Shown here in pieces: positions 16,454-25,122 of a stretch of DNA of 64,000 bases. The stretch is taken from assembly GCF_009709575.1 (NCBI RefSeq), contig NZ_WIXO01000001.1:372001-436000 (forward strand), read 5' to 3'. Made by a program: the position numbers and the translations under genes. The first letter of the stretch is position 1, and each line of letters opens with the position of its first letter. This stretch comes from Streptomyces taklimakanensis (lineage in GTDB: Bacteria > Actinomycetota > Actinomycetes > Streptomycetales > Streptomycetaceae). The notes under the pieces were generated by a model. It was not told where the DNA came from. It saw nothing but the letters and a program-made list of their open reading frames with translations, and did no database searches.

Positions 16454-17520
16454 GCCGCCGCCACCTTCCGCCGCCGCAGGATGTAGAGGAAGAGGGGGCC
16501 GCCCAGGACGGCGGTGACGACGCCGACCTGGAGTTCGCCGGGACGGCCGAGGAGCCGGCCGAGCACGTCGGAGCCGAGCAGCAGCACGGGGGCGAGCACC
16601 GCGCAGTAGGGGAACATCCAGCGCAGGTCGGGACCGGTGATGGCGCGGACGAGGTGGGGCACCATCAGCCCGACGAAGACGATGGGACCGGCGGCCGCGG
16701 TGGCGGCGCCGCACAGCAGGGTGATGGCGACGATGCAGGCGATCCGCACCCGTTCGGGCCGGGAGCCCAGCGCGCGGGCCTGGTCCTCGCCGAGCGCGAG
16801 GGCGTTGAGCGGGCGGGCCAGCGCGAAGGCCGCCAGCACACCGGCGGATATCCACGGCAGCACCTGGACGACGGTGTCCATCCGGGCCGTGGCCAACGAG
16901 CCGACCGTCCAGAAGCGCATGCGCTCCAGCGAGGCACTGTCCATGATCATCGCCGCGTTGACGTAGGAGAACAGGGCCGCGTTGAGCGCGGCACCGGCCA
17001 GGGCCAGCCGCGCCGGAGTGGCGCCGCGTCCGCCGCCGATCGTGTAGACGAGGGCGGAGACGGCCGCGGCACCCACCATGGCGAAGCCCACGTAGCCGGT
17101 GAAGCCCGTCACGCCGAGGAAGGTGATGGCGGTGACGACGGCGGCCGATGCCCCGGCGTTGATGCCCAGCAGTCCGGGGTCGGCCAGCGGGTTGCGGGTC
17201 AGGGCCTGCATCACCGCTCCGGCCAGACCGAGCGCGACGCCGATCAGCAGCCCGAGCAGGGTGCGCGGCAGCCGCATCTCGTGGACCACGGCCCAGGTGG
17301 GCGAGCCGCTGTCGAGGAGGCCGTCCCAGATCTGGTCCATCGACAGCGACCGGGCGCCGAAGCCCAGGCTCAGCACCAACAGCAGCAGCAGGACGCCCAG
17401 GGCGCCGACCAGTCCGGCGGAACGCAGGGCGTCACGGGCTCCGGAGGAGCGGCTCTCGGCGGGAGGCGGCGGCTCCGGTGCCGCGCTCCGCTGGGCGGGC
17501 GGTGGCTTGATCACTGACAC
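16450..17520 (-). CDS. Fe(III)-siderophore ABC transporter permease (FecCD family), first subunit
   Basis: A 356-residue permease. After a Pro/Ala-rich cytoplasmic N-terminus it carries HEMRLPRTLLGLLIGVALGLAGAVMQALTRNPLADPGLLG and VGLMVPHLVRAITGPDLRW, standard for FecCD proteins. It starts with GTG at 17518-17520 with GGAG upstream. It is the first gene of the minus-strand importer operon and lies 48 bases from an iron box shared with desE, so iron should repress it. Confidence 0.92.
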   Translation of the reverse strand: MSVIKPPPAQRSAAPEPPPPAESRSSGARDALRSAGLVGALGVLLLLLVLSLGFGARSLSMDQIWDGLLDSGSPTWAVVHEMRLPRTLLGLLIGVALGLAGAVMQALTRNPLADPGLLGINAGASAAVVTAITFLGVTGFTGYVGFAMVGAAAVSALVYTIGGGRGATPARLALAGAALNAALFSYVNAAMIMDSASLERMRFWTVGSLATARMDTVVQVLPWISAGVLAAFALARPLNALALGEDQARALGSRPERVRIACIVAITLLCGAATAAAGPIVFVGLMVPHLVRAITGPDLRWMFPYCAVLAPVLLLGSDVLGRLLGRPGELQVGVVTAVLGGPLFLYILRRRKVAAA

Positions 17521-17567
17521 GTGCGGACTCCGGTGGTGCCGGGCTGGACGCCCCCTTGGGCTCGGAC

Positions 17568-17586
17568 TTTGGTTAGGTTAACCTAA
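17568..17586. promoter_or_regulatory. iron box (DmdR1/IdeR-type operator) between importer operon and desE
   Basis: TTTGGTTAGGTTAACCTAA matches the 19-bp iron-box consensus TTAGGTTAGGCTAACCTAA at 17 of 19 positions and contains a perfect 16-bp palindrome at 17572-17587. It is centred between divergent genes, so one Fe-DmdR dimer pair could repress both the importer operon and desE. Confidence 0.9.
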
Positions 17587-17648
17587 CAGCCGCGACCGGT
17601 CGTCCGGCCCCGTCGTCATCCATGTGCGTTTGCTAGAGAGGCACAGCC

Positions 17649-18686
17649 ATGTCCCACGCAAGAACCGTCAACCTCTCCCGTCGGGGGCTCCTCGCGGCAG
17701 GCGGCGCCCTCGGGCTGGGCGCCCTGCTCTCGGCGTGCGGGGACGGCGGCGGTTCGGGGACTTCGAAAACCGCCGACAAGGGCAGCGGCCCCTGGTCGTT
17801 CACCGACGACCGGGGGGAGAAGGTCACCACCGACGGAACGCCCGAGCGCATCGTGGCCTTCACCGGCACCGCCGCCGCCCTGGCCGACTTCGGACTGAAG
17901 GACAGGATCGTCGGCGTCTTCGGCGAGACGACCCTGGAGGACGGCTCGGCCCATCCGCAGGCCGGCGACCTGGATGTGAAGAAGATCGAGGTCATCGGGA
18001 ACGTCTGGGGCGAGTTCGACATCGAGAAGTACGCGGCCCTCAACCCCGAGCTGCTGGTCACCCACCAGTACGACGAGGGCTCGCTGTGGTACGTGCCGGA
18101 CGAGAGCAAGGACAAGATCCTCAAGCTCGCCCCCAGCGTCGCCGTCCAGGTGGCCGACGTCTCCCTCCTCAAGCCGATCCAGCGCTACGCGGAGCTGGCC
18201 GAGTCCCTCGGCGCCGACCTGAAGTCCCAGCAGGTCACCGACGGCAAGGCCCGGTTCGAGGCAGCGGCCGAGAAGCTCCGCAAGGCCGCCAAGGCGAGCG
18301 GCGGACTGCGGGTGCTGGCCGCCTCCGGCAGCGCCGACTACTTCTACGTCTCCACCCCCGCGCCCGCGGCCGACCTGAAGTACTTCGCCGAGCTCGGCGT
18401 GAACTTCGTCGTTCCCGAGGACGTCGAGGCCTCCGGCGGTTACTTCGAGAGCCTCAGCTGGGAGAACGCCGGGCAGTACGAGGCGGATCTGATCATCCTC
18501 GACAACCGCGACACCGCGCTGCAGGCCGAGGATCTGGAGTCCAAGCCGACCTGGAAGGCGCTCCCGGCCGTCAAGGCCGGTCAGGTCGCCGAGTGGGACC
18601 CGGTTCCGCGCTTCTCCTACCAGGGCGCCGCCCCGCTGCTGGAGAACCTGGCCGACGCCATCGAGAAGGCCGAGAAGCTCGGCTGA
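17649..18686 (+). CDS. desE: ferric siderophore-binding lipoprotein (DesE-like)
   Basis: A 345-residue FhuD/FepB-type binding protein. Twin arginines at 11-12 and lipobox LSAC (Cys30) indicate Tat export and lipid anchoring. The fold runs from FTDDRGEKVTTDGTPERIVAFTGTAAAL to a typical C-terminus with GQVAEWDPVPRFSYQGAAPLLENL. It is followed by desF and desABCD exactly as in the S. coelicolor des locus, which supports ferrioxamine as ligand. The iron box at 17568-17586 lies about 60 bases upstream. Confidence 0.9.
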   Translation: MSHARTVNLSRRGLLAAGGALGLGALLSACGDGGGSGTSKTADKGSGPWSFTDDRGEKVTTDGTPERIVAFTGTAAALADFGLKDRIVGVFGETTLEDGSAHPQAGDLDVKKIEVIGNVWGEFDIEKYAALNPELLVTHQYDEGSLWYVPDESKDKILKLAPSVAVQVADVSLLKPIQRYAELAESLGADLKSQQVTDGKARFEAAAEKLRKAAKASGGLRVLAASGSADYFYVSTPAPAADLKYFAELGVNFVVPEDVEASGGYFESLSWENAGQYEADLIILDNRDTALQAEDLESKPTWKALPAVKAGQVAEWDPVPRFSYQGAAPLLENLADAIEKAEKLG

Positions 18687-18734
18687 CGCCGGGTGCGGGC
18701 ACCGACGGGCGCTCGCGCCCGCCTCCGCACGCCC

Positions 18735-18770
18735 GTTCCCGACCGCGTTCCCGACCGCGTTCCCGACCGC
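18735..18770. repeat. three perfect tandem 12-base repeats
   Basis: GTTCCCGACCGC occurs at 18735-18746, 18747-18758 and 18759-18770 in the gap between desE and desF. No function is apparent; copy number could vary between strains. Confidence 0.85.
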
Positions 18771-18804
18771 GCAGGACAGCCACCTCCGAGAAGGAGTCCC
18801 GCAG

Positions 18805-19695
18805 ATGACACCGCGCACCGCCGTCCCGACCGCCCCCCGGCCGGCGCCCCGCCGCACCGCCGCCCGGACCGAGTCGCCGTTCCGCTTCTTCACCGCCGCG
18901 GTCGTGCGGCGCCGCAGGCTCGGGGCCTCCCTGGTCCGGATCACCTTCGGCGGGGAGGAGCTGAGGGAGTTCGCCGGTGGCGGCCGGGACCAGAGCCTCT
19001 CGCTCTTCCTGCCGCACCCCGGCCAGGCCGAGCCGGTCGTCCCGGTGGAGTTGGGCGACGCCTGGTTCGCCGCCTGGCGGGCGACGGACCCGGCGGTGCG
19101 CGCGGTCATGCGCTCCTACACCGTGGCCGGACAGCGGCCCCGGGAGGGCGAGGTGGACATCGACTTCGTCCTGCACGGCGACACCGGGCCCGCCACCCGG
19201 TGGGCGCGCCGCGCGCGGCCGGGGGACCGGGTGCGTCTGTTGGGGCCGCGGACCGCGGAGAACAAGAGCGTCGGCTTCCGCCCGCCGTGGGACGCCGACT
19301 GGGTGCTGTTGGCGGCGGACGAGACGGCGCTGCCGGCCGTGGCGGGCATCCTGGCGTGGCTGCCCGCCGGGGTCCGGGTGCGCGCGTGGATCGAGGTGCC
19401 CCGGGCGGAGGACGTCCGCGAACTGCCCACCGCGGCCGACGCCGAGGTCACCTGGCTGCCCAGGGAGGACCGGCACCGACACGGGACGGTGGTCGACGCC
19501 GTACGCGCGGCCGCGTTGCCCGAGGGCGCCCCGTACGCGTGGGTGGCCGGCGAGTCCGGCGCGGTGCGGGCGCTCCGCCGTCACCTGGTGCACGAACGCG
19601 GTGTCGCCCGCGGCCGGGTGTCCTTCTCCGGCTACTGGCGGCTGGGGGTCTCCGAGGAGGCCCTGCGCGCCGAGGCGCTCGCCGGCGCCGCCTGA
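18805..19695 (+). CDS. desF: siderophore-interacting FAD-dependent ferric reductase (DesF-like)
   Basis: A 296-residue SIP-family protein. RSYTVAG is the FAD-binding motif and DWVLLAADETALPAVAGIL the pyridine-nucleotide half; the C-terminal SFSGYWRLGVSEE is typical of the family. It is expected to release iron by reducing ferric siderophore in the cytoplasm. The ATG has an excellent AAGGAG site. It sits between desE and desA as in S. coelicolor. Confidence 0.92.
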   Translation: MTPRTAVPTAPRPAPRRTAARTESPFRFFTAAVVRRRRLGASLVRITFGGEELREFAGGGRDQSLSLFLPHPGQAEPVVPVELGDAWFAAWRATDPAVRAVMRSYTVAGQRPREGEVDIDFVLHGDTGPATRWARRARPGDRVRLLGPRTAENKSVGFRPPWDADWVLLAADETALPAVAGILAWLPAGVRVRAWIEVPRAEDVRELPTAADAEVTWLPREDRHRHGTVVDAVRAAALPEGAPYAWVAGESGAVRALRRHLVHERGVARGRVSFSGYWRLGVSEEALRAEALAGAA

Positions 19696-19713
19696 GGCGG
19701 AACGATTCCGCGT

Positions 19714-19749
19714 GGAGCCCCGCGCACCGTGAGAGGTACGCGGGGCTCC
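19714..19749 (+). terminator. terminator of the desEF transcript
   Basis: An 11-bp perfect stem (19714-19724 with 19739-19749) around a 14-base loop, just after the desF stop and upstream of the desA iron box. It separates the desEF and desABCD units. Confidence 0.7.
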
Positions 19750-19767
19750 GACATGATCAAAAGTAAC

Positions 19768-19786
19768 TTAGGATAGGCTCACCTAA
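19768..19786 (+). promoter_or_regulatory. iron box overlapping the desA promoter
   Basis: TTAGGATAGGCTCACCTAA matches the iron-box consensus at 17 of 19 positions. The hexamer TAGGAT at 19769-19774 inside it is a good Streptomyces -10, so repressor binding would block the desABCD promoter directly. Confidence 0.9.
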
Positions 19787-19817
19787 CTAAAAGCCCCCCG
19801 ATCCGGAGGACCTTCGC

Positions 19818-21395
19818 GTGCGCCCCCAGGGATCCCCCTCCCCCCTCGCTCGTGCCGACGCGGCCGGCCGCCCCGCCGACGATCCCCGTTCCCACCTGCT
19901 GAACAACGCCACCGCCGAGGAGTACCGGCGCCTGGTGTCCGACGGTGTGGCCCGGGTCGCCCGCACCGTCGCCGGAACCACCCGCCCGTTCACCGGGACC
20001 ACTCCCGGGGAGTTGGCCCCCGTGGTGGACGCCATCGACCTCGACCGCCCCCTGGGCGACGCGAGCGCCGCCCTGGAGGAGTTGGAGCGGGTCTACCTCC
20101 GCGACGCGGTCTACTTCCACCACCCCCGCTACCTGGCCCACCTCAACTGCCCGGTGGTACTCCCCGCCCTTCTCGGCGAGGCCGTCCTCTCCGCCGTCAA
20201 CTCCTCCCTGGACACCTGGGACCAGAGCGCGGGCGGCACGCTGATGGAGCGTCGGCTCGTCGACTGGACCGCCGCGCGCATCGGTCTGGGCCGGGCCGCC
20301 GACGGCGTCTTCACCAGCGGCGGCACCCAGTCCAACGTCCAGGCGCTGCTGTTGGCCCGCGAGGAGGCCTTCCGACTGCTGCGGAAGAACTCCGCCGCCC
20401 CGCCGCCGGTCTCCGCGATGCTGCCGAAACTGCGCGTCCTGACCTCCGAGGCCGCACACTTCTCCGTCCTCAAGGGCGCCAAGCTCCTCGGCCTGGAGCC
20501 GGACGCCGTCGTCCCCGTCCCCTGCGACGCCTCCCGTCGGATGCGCGTCGACGCCCTCGCCCACGAGGTGCGCCGCTGCCGGGAGGAGGGCCTGACGGTG
20601 ATGGCCGTCTCCGCCACCGCCGGCACCACCGACTTCGGTTCCATCGACCCCCTGCCGGAGATCGCCGCGCTGTGCGAGGAGGCCGGGGTGTGGTTCCACG
20701 TCGACGCCGCGTACGGCTGCGGACTGCTGGCCTCCCCCACCCGGCGGCACCTGCTGGACGGCATCGAACGGGCCGACTCGGTCACCGTCGACTACCACAA
20801 GTCCTTCTTCCAGCCGGTCAGTTCCAGTGCCGTCGTCGTCCGCGACGGCACCACCCTGCGACACGCGACGTACCACGCCGACTACCTCAACCCGGCCCGC
20901 AACGTCGAGGAGCGCATCCCCAACCAGGTCGACAAGTCGATCCAGACCACCCGCCGCTTCGACGCCCTCAAACTGTGGCTGACCCTGCGCGTCATGGGCG
21001 CCGACGCCGTGGGCGAACTCTTCGACCGGGTCGTGGACCTGGCCGCCGACGCCTGGCGACTGCTGGACGCCGACCCCCGCTTCACGGTCGTCACCGAGCC
21101 CACCCTCTCCACCCTGGTCTTCCGCTACGTCCCCGCCCGCGCCGGGAACGGCGGCCCCGCGGCCGACGAGACGGCCGTGGACCTGGCCAACCTCCACGCC
21201 CGCGAGGCGATCGCCGCCTCCGGCGAGGCCGTGGTCGCCGCCACGGTCGTCGACGGTCGCCACCACCTGAAGTTCACGCTGCTCAACCCGGAGACCACGC
21301 TGGACGACATCCGCGCCGTCCTGGACCTGCTCGCCGCGCACGCCGAGGACCACCTCACCCGGAACGCCCGCCTGACCGGCACACCCGCCGCCTGA
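19818..21395 (+). CDS. desA: L-lysine decarboxylase DesA, desferrioxamine biosynthesis
   Basis: A 525-residue group II PLP decarboxylase that makes cadaverine from lysine, the first step of desferrioxamine synthesis. GVFTSGGTQSNVQALL, FHVDAAYGCGLL and DYHKSFFQPV (Lys328 binds PLP) are visible. The GTG start at 19818 follows GGAGGA by 7 bases. It opens the desABCD operon under an iron box. Confidence 0.95.
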   Translation: MRPQGSPSPLARADAAGRPADDPRSHLLNNATAEEYRRLVSDGVARVARTVAGTTRPFTGTTPGELAPVVDAIDLDRPLGDASAALEELERVYLRDAVYFHHPRYLAHLNCPVVLPALLGEAVLSAVNSSLDTWDQSAGGTLMERRLVDWTAARIGLGRAADGVFTSGGTQSNVQALLLAREEAFRLLRKNSAAPPPVSAMLPKLRVLTSEAAHFSVLKGAKLLGLEPDAVVPVPCDASRRMRVDALAHEVRRCREEGLTVMAVSATAGTTDFGSIDPLPEIAALCEEAGVWFHVDAAYGCGLLASPTRRHLLDGIERADSVTVDYHKSFFQPVSSSAVVVRDGTTLRHATYHADYLNPARNVEERIPNQVDKSIQTTRRFDALKLWLTLRVMGADAVGELFDRVVDLAADAWRLLDADPRFTVVTEPTLSTLVFRYVPARAGNGGPAADETAVDLANLHAREAIAASGEAVVAATVVDGRHHLKFTLLNPETTLDDIRAVLDLLAAHAEDHLTRNARLTGTPAA

Positions 21396-21416
21396 CTCCC
21401 CTCACCCGGAGACGAC

Positions 21417-22718
21417 GTGTCCACCCAGCACGATTTCATAGCCATCGGGCTCGGCCCCTTCAACCTGGGCCTGGCCTGCCTCACCGAGCCGATCGACGAC
21501 CTCGACGGGCTCTTCCTGGAGAGCCGCTCCGAGTTCGACTGGCACCCCGGCATGCTGTTGGAGGGCGTCACCCTGCAGACGCCGTTCATGGCGGACCTGG
21601 TGACCCTGGCCGACCCGACCTCCCCGTACTCCTTCCTCAACTACCTCAAGGAGTCCGGACGGCTGTACCCGTTCTACATCCGCGAGAACTTCTATCCGCT
21701 GCGGAGCGAGTACAACGCCTACTGCCGTTGGGCCGCCGCCCGCCTCTCGTCGGTCCGCTTCGGTCGGGAGGCCGTGGCCACCTCCTACGACGAGACCGAC
21801 GGCCTCTACACCGTCACCACCCGCGACACCGCGACCGGCGAGCGCACCGAACACCGCGCCCCCCGGCTGGTGATCGGCACCGGCACCCCGCCCTACGTGC
21901 CCGAGGCGTGCGAGGGCCTGGGGGGCGACGCGATCCACAACTCCCGCTACCTGGAGCACCGGGAGGCCCTGAAGGCCAAGCGGAGCGTCACCGTCGTCGG
22001 CAGCGGCCAGAGCGCCGCCGAGATCTACCACGACCTGCTGTCGGAGATCGACACCCGCGGATACCGGCTGAACTGGGTCACCCGCTCCCCGCGGTTCTTC
22101 CCGCTGGAGTACACCAAGCTGACCCTGGAGATGACCTCCCCGGACTACATCGACTACTTCCACGCCCTGCCGGAGGCCACCCGACACCGGCTGGAGGGTG
22201 AGCAGAAGGGCCTGTTCAAGGGCATCGACTCCGAGCTGATCAACGACATCTTCGACCTGCTGTACGCCAAGAGCGTCACCGGTCCCGTCCCCACCCGGCT
22301 GTTGACCAACACCGCCCTCACCTCCGCCTCCCACGACGAGGCGAGCGGCACCTACACCCTGGGCCTGCACCAGGTCGAGCAGGACAAGGAGTTCACCCTC
22401 ACCACCGAGGGCCTGATCCTGGCCACCGGCTACCGCCACCGTGTCCCCGCCTTCCTCGACGGCATCCGCGACCGGCTCCGCTTCGACGGCTCGGGCCGCT
22501 TCGACGTCACCCGCGACTACGCCATCGACGTCACCGGCCACGGCGTCTTCCTCCAGAACGGCGCCGTCCACACCCACAGCGTCACCTCGCCGGACCTGGG
22601 CATGGGCCCCTACCGCAACGCGTGCGTCATCCGCGACATCCTCGGCCGTGAGGTCTACCCGGTCGAGAAGTCCATCGCCTTCCAGGACTTCGGCGCCCCC
22701 GAGGGAGGCATCGCGTGA
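21417..22718 (+). CDS. desB: cadaverine N-hydroxylase DesB
   Basis: A 433-residue FAD- and NADPH-dependent N-monooxygenase of the lysine/ornithine hydroxylase family, making N-hydroxycadaverine. The FAD loop GLGPFNLGL is near residue 11 and the NADPH loop [12 protein letters not shown] near residue 195; LILATGY is the conserved C-terminal motif. It starts with GTG 21 bases after desA and overlaps desC by a GTGA junction. Confidence 0.95.
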   Translation: MSTQHDFIAIGLGPFNLGLACLTEPIDDLDGLFLESRSEFDWHPGMLLEGVTLQTPFMADLVTLADPTSPYSFLNYLKESGRLYPFYIRENFYPLRSEYNAYCRWAAARLSSVRFGREAVATSYDETDGLYTVTTRDTATGERTEHRAPRLVIGTGTPPYVPEACEGLGGDAIHNSRYLEHREALKAKRSVTVVGSGQSAAEIYHDLLSEIDTRGYRLNWVTRSPRFFPLEYTKLTLEMTSPDYIDYFHALPEATRHRLEGEQKGLFKGIDSELINDIFDLLYAKSVTGPVPTRLLTNTALTSASHDEASGTYTLGLHQVEQDKEFTLTTEGLILATGYRHRVPAFLDGIRDRLRFDGSGRFDVTRDYAIDVTGHGVFLQNGAVHTHSVTSPDLGMGPYRNACVIRDILGREVYPVEKSIAFQDFGAPEGGIA

Positions 22719-23287
22719 GCGACGTCCTCTTCCACCGCGAGGATCCCGAACTGGGCGGATTCTCCGTGGTCACCCTCGACCCCCGGGCCGACGCCCCCCT
22801 GCTGCACTCCTGGGTGACCCACCCCAAGGCCGTGTACTGGATGATGCAGGACGCCGACGAGGCGCGGGTCGCCCACGAGTACGAGAGGATCGCCGAGCAC
22901 CCCCACCACGACGCCTTCCTCGGTCTGCACCAAGGCCGCCCGGCGTTCCTCGTCGAACGTTACGACCCCGCGCACGTGGAGCTGGCCGGGCTGTACGACA
23001 ACGAGCCGGGCGACGTCGGGATGCACTTCCTCACCGCGCCGTCCGACACGCCCGTCCACGGCTTCACCCGGGCCGTGATCACCACGGTGATGGCGATGCT
23101 CTTCGCCGACCCGGCCACCCGGCGCGTGGTCGTCGAGCCCGACGTCCGCAACACCGCCGTGCACGCCCTCAACGCCGCCGTCGGGTTCGAGGTCGTCGAG
23201 ACGATCGCCAAGCCCGAGAAAGAGGCCCTGCTCAGCATCTGCACCCGCCGGCAGTTCGAGGAAGCCGTACGAGGAGCCGCCCTGTGA
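22715..23287 (+). CDS. desC: N-hydroxycadaverine acyltransferase DesC
   Basis: A 190-residue IucB-like GNAT acyltransferase that adds acetyl or succinyl to N-hydroxycadaverine. [20 protein letters not shown] and [25 protein letters not shown] are family landmarks. The GTG start overlaps the desB stop and the gene ends in a GTGA overlap with desD. A diverged relative lies at 28989-29612. Confidence 0.95.
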   Translation: MSDVLFHREDPELGGFSVVTLDPRADAPLLHSWVTHPKAVYWMMQDADEARVAHEYERIAEHPHHDAFLGLHQGRPAFLVERYDPAHVELAGLYDNEPGDVGMHFLTAPSDTPVHGFTRAVITTVMAMLFADPATRRVVVEPDVRNTAVHALNAAVGFEVVETIAKPEKEALLSICTRRQFEEAVRGAAL

Positions 23288-25116
23288 CCACCCCTTCCCG
23301 GACCTCCCCCCACAGCGTTCCGCCGCACTCCGATCCGCACGGTGCCGTGGCCCACCTGACCCCCGCCACCTGGGACACCGCCGTACGGCTGCTGCTGCGC
23401 AAGGCTCTGTCGGAGTTCTCGCACGAGCGCCTCCTGACCCCCACCGCGCTGGGCGACGGGCGCTACGCCGTCACCGGCGACGACGGCCGCGTCGAGTACC
23501 GCTTCACCGCCCGGCTGATGGCACTCGACCACTGGTGGATCGACGCCGACAGCATCACCCGGCTGCGCGGGGGCGCCGAGGTGCCGTTGGACGCCTTCGC
23601 CTTCTTCACCGAGTTCCGCGGCGCGCTCGGCCTGAGCGACGAGGTCCTCCCCGTCTACCTGGAGGAGATCGGCTCCACCCTCGCGAGCACCGCGTACAAG
23701 CTGACGAAGAAACCCGTCACCGCCGAGGAGTTGGCCGCCGCCGACTTCCAGGCGATCGAGACCGGCATGACCGAGGGGCATCCCTGTTTCGTCGCCAACA
23801 ACGGCCGCCTGGGCTTCGGTGCCCACGAGTACCTGGCCTACGCCCCCGAGGCCGCCTCCCCGGTGCGGCTGTTGTGGGTGGCCGCCCACCGCGACCACAC
23901 CACCTTCACCTGCTCCGGCGACACCGACTACGACACGCTGCTCCGCGCCGAGCTGGGCGAGGCCACCGTGGAGCGCTTCGCCGCCGTCCTGCGCGGTCAG
24001 GGCCTGGAGCCGGCGGACTACCTGCTGATACCGGTCCACCCCTGGCAGTGGTGGAACAAGCTCGCCGTGACGTTCTCCGCCGAGGTCGCCCAGCGACGCA
24101 TCGTCCCGCTGGGCGAGGGCGAGGACGAGTACCTGGCCCAGCAGTCCATCCGGACCTTCTTCAACACCGACGACCCGACCAAGCACTACGTCAAGACGGC
24201 CCTGTCCGTGCTCAACATGGGCTTCATGCGGGGGCTGTCCGCCGCCTACATGGAGGCCACCCCCGCCATCAACGACTGGCTGGCCGACCTGATCGCGGGC
24301 GACCCCGTGCTGCGCGCCACCGGACTGAGCGTCATCCGCGAACGCGCCGCCGTCGGTTACCGGCACCCCGGCTACGAGGCGGCCACCGACCGCTACTCGC
24401 CCTACCGCAAGATGCTCGCCGCACTGTGGCGGGAGAGCCCCGTCCCACAGCTCCGGCCGGGGCAGCGCCTGGCCACCATGGCGTCCCTGCTCCACGTCGA
24501 CCGCGACGGGAACTCGCTGGCCGCCGCGTTGATCGCCCGCTCCGGACTGAATGCCGAGGAGTGGTTGGGCCGCTACCTGGACGCCTACCTCACCCCGCTG
24601 CTGCACAGCTTCTACGCCCACGACCTGGTGTACATGCCGCACGGCGAGAACGTCATCCTCGTCCTCGAGGACGACGCCGTGGCACGGGTGGTGTTCAAGG
24701 ACATCGCCGAGGAGATCGTGGTGATGGACCCGGAGGCGCAGGTGCCGCCGGAGGTGGAGCGCATCCGCGCCGAGGTCCCCGAGGACATGCGGTTGCTGTC
24801 GATCCTCACCGACGTCTTCGACTGCTTCCTGCGCCACCTGGGGGCGATCCTCGCCGACCGGGGCGTGCTGACCGAGGACGCCTTCTGGCGCACCGTCGCC
24901 GACGCCGTGGTGCGCTACCAGGAGTCCGTGCCGGAGCTGGCCGAGCGCTTCGAGCGGTACGACATCTTCGCCGAGGAGTTCGCCCTGTCCTGCCTCAACC
25001 GGCTCCAACTGCGCGACAACCGGCAGATGGTGGACCTGGCCGACCCCTCCGGGGCGCTCCAGCTCGTCGGCACCCTGCGGAACCCCATCGCCCCCTACGC
25101 GCCCACGGGGGCCTGA
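23284..25116 (+). CDS. desD: NIS synthetase DesD, desferrioxamine assembly
   Basis: A 610-residue IucA/IucC-family NRPS-independent siderophore synthetase that oligomerises and cyclises N-succinyl-N-hydroxycadaverine with ATP. TEGHPCFVANNGRLGFG, PVHPWQWWNK, KTALSVLNMGFMRGLS and YMPHGENVILVLED are typical ATP- and substrate-site motifs. It starts with GTG overlapping the desC stop (GTGA at 23284-23287). Confidence 0.95.
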   Translation: MTTPSRTSPHSVPPHSDPHGAVAHLTPATWDTAVRLLLRKALSEFSHERLLTPTALGDGRYAVTGDDGRVEYRFTARLMALDHWWIDADSITRLRGGAEVPLDAFAFFTEFRGALGLSDEVLPVYLEEIGSTLASTAYKLTKKPVTAEELAAADFQAIETGMTEGHPCFVANNGRLGFGAHEYLAYAPEAASPVRLLWVAAHRDHTTFTCSGDTDYDTLLRAELGEATVERFAAVLRGQGLEPADYLLIPVHPWQWWNKLAVTFSAEVAQRRIVPLGEGEDEYLAQQSIRTFFNTDDPTKHYVKTALSVLNMGFMRGLSAAYMEATPAINDWLADLIAGDPVLRATGLSVIRERAAVGYRHPGYEAATDRYSPYRKMLAALWRESPVPQLRPGQRLATMASLLHVDRDGNSLAAALIARSGLNAEEWLGRYLDAYLTPLLHSFYAHDLVYMPHGENVILVLEDDAVARVVFKDIAEEIVVMDPEAQVPPEVERIRAEVPEDMRLLSILTDVFDCFLRHLGAILADRGVLTEDAFWRTVADAVVRYQESVPELAERFERYDIFAEEFALSCLNRLQLRDNRQMVDLADPSGALQLVGTLRNPIAPYAPTGA

Positions 25117-25122
25117 TCCACC

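Noticed and set aside
18735-18770. CRISPR-like or integron-type repeat
   Set aside because: The three 12-mers are directly tandem without spacers and no cas or integrase gene is present.
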